Below the pieces are notes generated by a model. That model ran no database searches and was not told the origin of the DNA. It was given only the letters and a program-made list of their open reading frames with translations. Positions 1-5,106 of a stretch of 5,106 nucleotides of DNA are shown in pieces. How positions within the stretch are numbered: the first letter of the stretch is position 1; each line of letters starts with the position of its first letter. Origin of the DNA: Flavobacteriaceae bacterium UBA3159 (lineage in GTDB: Bacteria; Bacteroidota; Bacteroidia; Flavobacteriales; Flavobacteriaceae); contig DEYL01000008.1 of NCBI GenBank assembly GCA_002364535.1, positions 1 to 5,106 of the forward strand, read 5' to 3'. A program made the translations under genes and the position numbers.

Positions 1-480
1 AGGTTAGATGCTAGATATGAAGACAAATGGTTCGCGTCAGGTAATGAACCAGATTTTCATGTTCCCTGGGTGTACAATTGGACCAATGAACCGGAGAAAA
101 CATCCAAAACCATCAACAGAATTCACAGCGAAATGTATCAAAATTCTCCATCTGGTTTACCGGGGAATGATGACCTTGGAACCATGGGTTCATGGTATGT
201 TTTTTCTTCCATAGGACTTTACCCAGTCATTCCTGGAGTTGGTGGTTTTGCACTGAATTTGCCAAAATTCAAAAAAATAAAAATCCGACTACCTAATGAT
301 GTTTTAACAATTCGAAAGTATAATGAAAATATAGATGTCATCAAATCAGTTAATGTAAATGCCCTAGGCCACCACAACACGTGGTTGAGTTTAAATCAAA
401 TAAAAAATGGTGGGATAATCACATTCAATAAGAACGTAGATAACAAATGGATAATTAAAGAAAATGCGCCCACTTACTAA
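1..480 (+). CDS. GH92 alpha-mannosidase, C-terminal fragment (5' end outside window)
   Basis: This is the C-terminal end of a glycoside hydrolase family 92 exo-alpha-mannosidase. GH92 enzymes are calcium-dependent and inverting. The frame is open from base 1, so the gene is cut by the window edge rather than starting at an internal ATG; 159 residues are visible. The family landmarks are GNEPDFHVPW (about 40-69), GLPGNDDLG with the probable catalytic-base Asp at 172-174, SWYVFSSIGLYPV, and a C-terminal beta-rich segment ending in a WLSL...NGG stretch. The catalytic acid Glu would lie upstream and cannot be checked. The GNEPDFHVPW and GNDDLG forms differ from both downstream paralogues, which suggests a different subfamily and linkage preference. 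The Asp that precedes the base by two residues in BT3990-type enzymes is Asn here (166-168). The gene ends with TAA 12 bases before the next start, consistent with an operon. Family assignment is secure; specificity is unknown. Confidence 0.93.
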   Translation, partial: RLDARYEDKWFASGNEPDFHVPWVYNWTNEPEKTSKTINRIHSEMYQNSPSGLPGNDDLGTMGSWYVFSSIGLYPVIPGVGGFALNLPKFKKIKIRLPNDVLTIRKYNENIDVIKSVNVNALGHHNTWLSLNQIKNGGIITFNKNVDNKWIIKENAPTY

Positions 481-498
481 TAACAATCAAATATGAGA
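481..498 (+). promoter_or_regulatory. Short intergenic gap and translation start of the second gene, no Shine-Dalgarno
   Basis: The 12-base gap (481-492) is A/T-rich and has no GGAGG-like element. This is normal for Bacteroidota, where A-rich leaders replace the Shine-Dalgarno sequence. Two in-frame ATGs occur at 493 and 499; the choice changes only two signal-peptide residues. The gap is too short for its own promoter, so expression depends on read-through from the upstream gene. Confidence 0.55.
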
Positions 499-564
499 AT
501 GAAAAAAATAATTTACAGTTTATCAACTGCATTAATTTGCATATTGATCTTCAGCTTTGGTAGT
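493..564 (+). other. Signal peptide of the second gene (approximate 3' limit)
   Basis: The encoded residues 1-24 have a basic start (Arg2, Lys4, Lys5) and a hydrophobic core through about Phe22, followed by small and polar residues (GSTPNNN) before the mature YVDPFIGS block. Cys16 sits inside the hydrophobic core with Ile before it, so it does not form a proper lipobox. Signal peptidase I processing near residues 23-24 is the better reading, but the exact site is uncertain. Confidence 0.65.
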
Positions 565-2754
565 ACTCCAAACAATAATTACGTAAAATATGTAGACCCT
601 TTTATTGGTTCTGGAGGCCATGGCCACGTTTTTGTTGGTGCAAATGTTCCTTTTGGTGGTGTACAAGTCGGACCCACAAACTTCAACAAAGGCTGGGACT
701 GGTCTTCCTCATACCACCATTCGGACAGCATTGTAAAAGGATTCTGCCATTTGAATGTTAGTGGTACCGGTATGTCAGATTTAGGAGAATTAACGGTCAT
801 GCCTGTAAATGGACCACTCAAGATAAATGCTGGAACGCAAGAAAATCACATGAAGGGCTATTCATCCTTGTATAAAAAAGAAAAAGAACAGGTTTCACCT
901 GGATATTACAGTGTCTTTTTAGAGCGATACAACATAAAAGTTGAATTAACAGCTTCTAAAAGAGTAGGCCTCCACCGATATACCTATCCAAAATCGACAG
1001 ACTCTAGAATTATTATTGACTTGGGAGAAGGAAGTGCCGATAGACCCACAGAAACCTTTTTAAGAAAAATAAATGATACTTTGTTTGAGGGTTACAGATT
1101 TTCCACTGGCTGGGCAAAAGATCAAAGAGAATTTTTCTCAGTAGTAACTTCAAAGCCTGTAAAAAACTTTTTATTATATGACAGAGGAAGAAAGATCAAG
1201 GATAATGAAAAAAAGGGTAAGTATGTAAAGGGGTTTCTAGAATTTGAAACCGAAAAAGGAGAAGAGGTGTTCTTTAAAATGGGCGTTTCAACTGTGAGTA
1301 TGAAAAATGCTTTAGAAAACTTAATCCACGAAATCCCACATTGGGATTTTGAAAAAGTTCATAACAATGCTATTTCTGAATGGAATCGTGAATTGTCCAA
1401 AATAAAGATAAAGACAAAAGATATTAAGAAGAAGAAAATATTTTATACTGCCATGTACCATACCATGATTGCTCCTAATTTATACCATGATGTTAATGGA
1501 GAATATAGAGGAACTGACAAAAAAGTATACACAGATACTACTTTTACAAACTACACCTTGTTTTCTCTTTGGGATACATACAGAGCGGCACATCCGCTCT
1601 ATACAATAACCCATCCAGAAAGAGTGAGTGACATGGTCAATTCTATGCTCAAAATATTTGACCATCAAGGTAAGCTACCTGTTTGGCACCTCCGAGGAAA
1701 TGAAACCAATACCATGCCGGGTTACAGCGCCATACCCGTAGTTGTTGATGCGGTTTTAAAAGGATTTGATATAGACAAGGAAGAAGCCTTTAATGCAGTT
1801 AAAAAAAGTGCTACCGGCTATTTTGAACCTGGGGTGAAAGAATTAATGAATCTTGGGTACATTCCATCTGATTTAATGGTAGAGTCTGTAGCCAGTTCTA
1901 TGGAATACGCTATTGGGGATTGGGGAATTGCTCAATTGGCAAAAGAGATAAACATGAAAGATGATTATCATTACTTTTTAGATCGATCAAAAGCCTACAA
2001 AACCTATTTTGATGATGAAACAAAATTCATGAGAGGTAAATTATCTAATGGTGAGTGGAGAACCCCTTTTGATCCTGTTTCCGCACAACATAGAATTAAT
2101 GACTATTGTGAGGGAAATGCATGGCAATACCTTTGGCTTGTGCCTCAAGACCCAGAAGGTTTAATTACACTGCTTGGTGGGGATGAAAAATACATAGAAA
2201 AACTTGATACCTTGTTTAGCATGTCATCAGATCTTGAAGAGGGATCATCAATGGACATTACAGGCTTAATCGGGCAGTATGCACATGGAAATGAACCAAG
2301 TCACCATACCACATACATGTACGCCTTTGCGGGGGCGCAACATAAGATCCCCAAAAATGTTAGATATATTTTAAGTGAATTATACAATGACCAGCCTGAC
2401 GGACTCAGTGGCAATGAAGATTGTGGACAAATGTCTGCTTGGTATATTTTTTCTTCACTAGGCTTTTACCCTGTCAATCCATCTAACGGAGCTTATGTTT
2501 TTGGAAGCCCTATTTTTGATGAAGTTTTAATAGAACTTCAAGGAGGTAAAAACTTTAAAATTATAACTGAAAATAATTCAGAAAAAAACATATACATAGA
2601 ATCTGTAACATTAAATGGTGAGAATTACAACAATTCTTACATAACTCACAAGGACATTACAAATGGTGGTGAATTAAAATTTGTTATGAGTGATACGCCA
2701 AACAAAGCGTTTGGTAAAGATTATAAGAACAGACCAAAATCTATAGTATATTAA
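493..2754 (+). CDS. Exported GH92 alpha-mannosidase, not of the alpha-1,2 signature type
   Basis: A complete 753-residue GH92 enzyme, a typical family length. Residues 1 to about 24 form a signal peptide (basic MRMKK, then a hydrophobic stretch), so the protein should be periplasmic. The N-terminal beta-sandwich domain opens with YVDPFIGS (33-40) and VPFGGVQVGP (52-61). The (alpha/alpha)6-barrel catalytic domain carries WDTYRAAHPL (from 360), the probable general acid Glu540 in CEGNAWQY, GQYAHGNEPSHH (594-605), and GNEDCGQ (640-646) with probable base Asp643. By motif alignment, the +1-subsite Trp of alpha-1,2-mannosidases is replaced by Gly93 (SGTGMSDLG), and the His-Glu pair before GQYAHGN is missing. 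Another linkage such as alpha-1,3 or alpha-1,6 is therefore inferred. Because the acid is Glu, a mannose-1-phosphate uncapping enzyme of the type that carries Gln there is unlikely. The start at 493 is the first ATG; ATG at 499 would give the same mature protein. TAA lies 7 bases before the next gene. Confidence 0.96.
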   Translation: MRMKKIIYSLSTALICILIFSFGSTPNNNYVKYVDPFIGSGGHGHVFVGANVPFGGVQVGPTNFNKGWDWSSSYHHSDSIVKGFCHLNVSGTGMSDLGELTVMPVNGPLKINAGTQENHMKGYSSLYKKEKEQVSPGYYSVFLERYNIKVELTASKRVGLHRYTYPKSTDSRIIIDLGEGSADRPTETFLRKINDTLFEGYRFSTGWAKDQREFFSVVTSKPVKNFLLYDRGRKIKDNEKKGKYVKGFLEFETEKGEEVFFKMGVSTVSMKNALENLIHEIPHWDFEKVHNNAISEWNRELSKIKIKTKDIKKKKIFYTAMYHTMIAPNLYHDVNGEYRGTDKKVYTDTTFTNYTLFSLWDTYRAAHPLYTITHPERVSDMVNSMLKIFDHQGKLPVWHLRGNETNTMPGYSAIPVVVDAVLKGFDIDKEEAFNAVKKSATGYFEPGVKELMNLGYIPSDLMVESVASSMEYAIGDWGIAQLAKEINMKDDYHYFLDRSKAYKTYFDDETKFMRGKLSNGEWRTPFDPVSAQHRINDYCEGNAWQYLWLVPQDPEGLITLLGGDEKYIEKLDTLFSMSSDLEEGSSMDITGLIGQYAHGNEPSHHTTYMYAFAGAQHKIPKNVRYILSELYNDQPDGLSGNEDCGQMSAWYIFSSLGFYPVNPSNGAYVFGSPIFDEVLIELQGGKNFKIITENNSEKNIYIESVTLNGENYNNSYITHKDITNGGELKFVMSDTPNKAFGKDYKNRPKSIVY

Positions 2755-2761
2755 GTTTAAG
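2755..2761 (+). promoter_or_regulatory. Seven-base gap between the second and third genes, no Shine-Dalgarno
   Basis: The gap reads GTTTAAG and contains no ribosome-binding purine block. With seven bases between stop and start, the third gene is probably translated from the same mRNA, possibly with ribosomes re-initiating after the second gene's TAA. The ATG at 2762 is favoured because it directly precedes a well-formed signal peptide. Confidence 0.5.
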
Positions 2762-2815
2762 ATGAAGCGTTTCGTAGTATTTTTTCTAATTTTTTTTAAT
2801 GGGCTTTTTTTTGCC
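2762..2815 (+). other. Signal peptide of the third gene
   Basis: Residues 1-18 start MKRF and continue through a Phe/Val/Leu-rich core to FFA, followed by Gln19. Cleavage between Ala18 and Gln19 fits signal peptidase I and is a common flavobacterial form. All six Phe codons of the core (residues 7, 8, 11, 12, 16, 17) are TTT, which produces the T-tracts described separately. Confidence 0.75.
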
Positions 2816-5059
2816 CAAAGTGAAAAGGATTTCACTAAATATGTGAATCCCTTGATTGGCAGCGATTCATCTCATGAACTATCTAAAGGCAATACTTATC
2901 CTGCGATTGCCCTGCCTTGGGGAATGAATTTTTGGACACCTCAAACTGGAAAGATGGGGGATGGTTGGATTTATACACACAAAAATTCAGGACTTGTGGG
3001 GATACGACAAACCCATCAGCCAAGCCCATGGATTAATGATTATGGAGCATTCTCTGTCATGGCAACTACAGGAACGCTTAAGGTTTTGGAAAAGCAAAGA
3101 AAGGCAAACTATCATAATCAAATCGTTAAGCCACATCACTATAAGGTTAAATTGGTTGATTCTGACATAGATTTAGAAGTTTCCCCTACTAGAAGTTCGG
3201 CCCATTTTAAGCTTAGTTCTCCAGCTCAAAAAAAAATAAATATTATCATTGATGCTTTTTTTAAAGGCTCAAGTATTGAAATAAAGACCGAAAAAAATAC
3301 AATCTATGGTGTTTCAAAAAACAACTCTGGTGGAGTCCCAGAAAATTTCTCAAATTATTTTATAATTGAGTTTAAAACGCCTTTCAATAGCTATGGAACA
3401 TGGGACGGGTCTGGGAAATTATTTCAAAAATATAAGTTAAATGGGGACCATGTAGGAGCGCATGTAAGCTACGACTCCATTACTGATGGAGCAATTGAAT
3501 TTAGAGTTTCATCGTCCTTCATTAGCCATGAGCAGGCGTTAATAAACCTCAATCGCGAAATACCTGCAGACCAAAGTTTTGAAGCCACCAAAGCAAATGC
3601 AAAAAAAATATGGAATAACGAGCTCTCAAAAATTAAGATAACTCCAGTTGTCGAAACTGAAAAAAAATACAGTTACGATAATATGGTTAAATTTTACTCT
3701 TGTTTTTACAGAACTATATTATTCCCTCGACCTTTGCATGAATATGACATTGAAGGCAAACAAATACATTACAGTCCATACAATGGAGAAATTTTAAACG
3801 GGCCTCTTTATACTGATAATGGATTTTGGGATACTTTTCGTGCAGTATTCCCTTTTTATAATTTGTTGTACCCTGAAAAAATGGGTGAAATTATTCAAGG
3901 CATCATGGTTAACCCTTATAAAGAAAGTGGTTGGTTACCCGAGTGGTCAAGTCCCGGCCACAGAGATTGTATGATTGGATCAAATTCTGCATCCATCATA
4001 GCCGAGGCTTATTTAAAAGGCAACAGAGACTTTGATGTTGAGACTGCCTACCAAGCTATCCTAAAGAACACTATCAATGAAGGGCCTTTAGGCTCTGTGG
4101 GAAGAAAAGGTTTCAAAGCTTATAACGCACTGGGATACATTCCATTTGATATTAAAGTTAATGAGAGTGTGGCACGTACTTTGGAATACACTTACAACGA
4201 CTACTGTATTTATAAATTAGGCGAGAAATTAAATAAACCAGCAGATGAGATTAATATTTTTAAAGAAAGATCTTATAACTTTAAAAATGTTTTCGATCCT
4301 TCTGTAAATTTTATGAGAGGAAAGTCTGAGAAAGGTGATTTCGAATCCAAGTTTAGGCCAGATAAATGGGGCGGTGTTTTTACTGAAGGTAGTTCATGGC
4401 ATTATACATGGTCCGTTTTACATGATATTCAAGGCCTAATCGATCTTATGGGAGGCAAGGAAAATTTTATTGCTAAAATGGATTCTATATTTACAACCCC
4501 ACCTACTTCAGATTTCAGCTATTATGGGTTCAAAATCCACGAAATATTAGAAATGGAATTAATTGAAATGGGACAGTATGCACATGGAAATCAACCCATA
4601 CAACATGTGCTGTATTTGTATAATTATGCACTTCAGCCATGGAAAACTCAAGAAAAAGTAAGGTATGTTTTGGATAACCTATACGGAAGTCAAGAAGATG
4701 GATATTGTGGGGATGAAGATAATGGACAAACATCCGCATGGTTTTTATTTTCATCAATGGGATTTTATCCTGTTGCTCCTGTAACCGGACAATATTTGAT
4801 CGGAAGTCCATTGTTTGAAAAAGTAGAAATTAGTTTAACCAATGGTCAAAATGTAACAATTAATAATCATAACAACAATAAAGAATCTGTATATATTGAT
4901 AAATTATCCGTTGATGGTAAACCATATAATAAAAACTGGTTTGATCATGATAAAATCATAAAAGGCATGGAAATTGATTTTCATATGAGCAATAACCCTA
5001 ATTATAATTGGGGTTCTACTGAAGAGTCAATTCCATATTCTATGTCAGAAAAAAATTGA
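2762..5059 (+). CDS. Exported GH92 exo-alpha-1,2-mannosidase (predicted)
   Basis: A complete 765-residue GH92 enzyme. Residues 1-18 form a signal peptide with likely cleavage FFA|QS, so it should act in the periplasm. The beta-sandwich domain begins at YVNPLIGS (27-34). The catalytic domain has WDTFRAVFPF (from 356), probable general acid Glu542 in TEGSSWHY, His593-Glu594 in KIHEILEME, GQYAHGNQPIQH (604-615), and GDEDNGQ (650-656) with Asp651 and probable base Asp653. As I recall BT3990 of Bacteroides thetaiotaomicron, its acid is Glu533, its +1-subsite pair is His584-Glu585 and its aspartates are 642 and 644. All five lie at a constant offset of nine from the residues here. Trp90 in HQPSPW corresponds to its +1-subsite Trp88. 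This supports release of terminal alpha-1,2-linked mannose from mannan or high-mannose N-glycan. The C-terminus (MSNNPNYNWGS) is typical, so the gene is intact. It is the last gene of the visible operon. Confidence 0.97.
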   Translation: MKRFVVFFLIFFNGLFFAQSEKDFTKYVNPLIGSDSSHELSKGNTYPAIALPWGMNFWTPQTGKMGDGWIYTHKNSGLVGIRQTHQPSPWINDYGAFSVMATTGTLKVLEKQRKANYHNQIVKPHHYKVKLVDSDIDLEVSPTRSSAHFKLSSPAQKKINIIIDAFFKGSSIEIKTEKNTIYGVSKNNSGGVPENFSNYFIIEFKTPFNSYGTWDGSGKLFQKYKLNGDHVGAHVSYDSITDGAIEFRVSSSFISHEQALINLNREIPADQSFEATKANAKKIWNNELSKIKITPVVETEKKYSYDNMVKFYSCFYRTILFPRPLHEYDIEGKQIHYSPYNGEILNGPLYTDNGFWDTFRAVFPFYNLLYPEKMGEIIQGIMVNPYKESGWLPEWSSPGHRDCMIGSNSASIIAEAYLKGNRDFDVETAYQAILKNTINEGPLGSVGRKGFKAYNALGYIPFDIKVNESVARTLEYTYNDYCIYKLGEKLNKPADEINIFKERSYNFKNVFDPSVNFMRGKSEKGDFESKFRPDKWGGVFTEGSSWHYTWSVLHDIQGLIDLMGGKENFIAKMDSIFTTPPTSDFSYYGFKIHEILEMELIEMGQYAHGNQPIQHVLYLYNYALQPWKTQEKVRYVLDNLYGSQEDGYCGDEDNGQTSAWFLFSSMGFYPVAPVTGQYLIGSPLFEKVEISLTNGQNVTINNHNNNKESVYIDKLSVDGKPYNKNWFDHDKIIKGMEIDFHMSNNPNYNWGSTEESIPYSMSEKN
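2800..2817 (+). repeat. Small inverted repeat with T8 loop inside the signal-peptide codons
   Basis: The sequence TGGGC-TTTTTTTT-GCCCA is a perfect 5-bp inverted repeat around an eight-T loop, about 38 bases after the start codon of the third gene. It is read straight from the sequence. It could fold as a weak hairpin in the mRNA, but it is explained at least as well by Gly-Leu-Phe-Phe-Ala coding, so any function is speculative. It is not followed by a T-run and is not a terminator. Confidence 0.35.
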
Positions 5060-5106
5060 ATTAATCAATTAATTTTAAATCCTCCCCAAAATAGTTCAAC
5101 TTCACT
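5060..5106. other. Window end after the operon, no certain feature
   Basis: These 47 bases follow the TGA of the third gene. They start with an AATTAATC/AATTAATT-like A/T-rich stretch and include CCTCCCC at 5081-5087. There is no GC-rich hairpin with a T-run, so no intrinsic terminator can be called, and no + strand start codon is seen. On the minus strand, two frames are open from the window edge and stop near 5065 and 5061, so the tail of a convergent gene is possible but unproven. Confidence 0.4.

Noticed and set aside
8..214. Open frame on the + strand at the left edge
   Set aside because: It overlaps the first GH92 gene in another frame, and only the frame starting at base 1 gives recognisable GH92 motifs.
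532..552. Lipoprotein reading of the second gene using Cys16
   Set aside because: The residues before Cys16 are Ala-Leu-Ile, and Ile directly before Cys does not fit a lipobox, which needs a small residue there. Cys16 also sits in the middle of the hydrophobic core.
579..821. 80-codon open frame on the minus strand
   Set aside because: It lies opposite the conserved N-terminal domain of the second GH92 gene; no family resemblance or start context.
1480..1668. 62-codon open frame on the minus strand
   Set aside because: It is antisense to the conserved WDTYRAAHPL region of the second GH92 gene and has no recognisable protein features.
2961..3170. 69-codon open frame on the + strand
   Set aside because: It is a shifted-frame shadow of the third GH92 gene; the true frame carries the HQPSPW motif here.
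4530..4811. 93-codon open frame on the minus strand
   Set aside because: It is antisense to the most conserved catalytic blocks of the third GH92 gene; no independent coding evidence.
5056..5080. A/T-rich inverted repeat after the last stop codon as a terminator
   Set aside because: The best pairing is only about four A/T-rich base pairs (TTGA/TCAA) with no GC stem and no following T-run of useful length.
1..5106. A novel defence, mobile or regulatory system
   Set aside because: Essentially all of the window is taken up by three GH92 genes, with only short gaps; no repeats, integrase, transposase, reverse transcriptase or RNA-like structure is visible.

Overview
This window comes from an AT-rich genome, most likely a member of the Bacteroidota and probably the Flavobacteriia. 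The evidence is A/T-biased codon use, A-rich translation starts with no Shine-Dalgarno sequence, short Lys/Phe-rich export signals (one ending in FFA|Q, a form common in flavobacteria), and tandem paralogous glycosidases as found in polysaccharide utilization loci (PULs). No taxonomic marker gene is present, so the assignment is inference.

Layout: positions 1-480 hold the C-terminal 159 codons of a GH92 alpha-mannosidase whose start lies upstream. Positions 493-2754 hold a complete 753-residue exported GH92 enzyme. Positions 2762-5059 hold a second complete exported GH92 enzyme of 765 residues. All three are on the + strand, separated by only 12 and 7 bases, so they are almost certainly co-transcribed. 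No promoter is visible; it should lie upstream of the window. The last 47 bases (5060-5106) hold no certain feature. No RNA gene, CRISPR array, insertion sequence or attachment site was found.

The three enzymes are clearly divergent paralogues rather than recent copies. They share the GH92 core (GNEP/GNQP block, G[ND][ED]D catalytic-base block, SAWY/SSxGFYPV block) but differ at positions that shape the +1 subsite. The third has the full signature remembered for alpha-1,2-mannosidases of the Bacteroides BT3990 type, with catalytic spacings that match exactly. The second lacks that signature and should cleave another linkage. The first belongs to a third sequence type. Together they look like the exo-mannosidase set of a mannan or high-mannose N-glycan utilization locus, removing differently linked alpha-mannose residues in the periplasm.

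I found no previously undescribed system here. The most useful observations are the predicted division of labour between the paralogues, a catalytic-block substitution shared by the first two, and homopolymer tracts and a small hairpin in the signal-peptide codons of the third gene.
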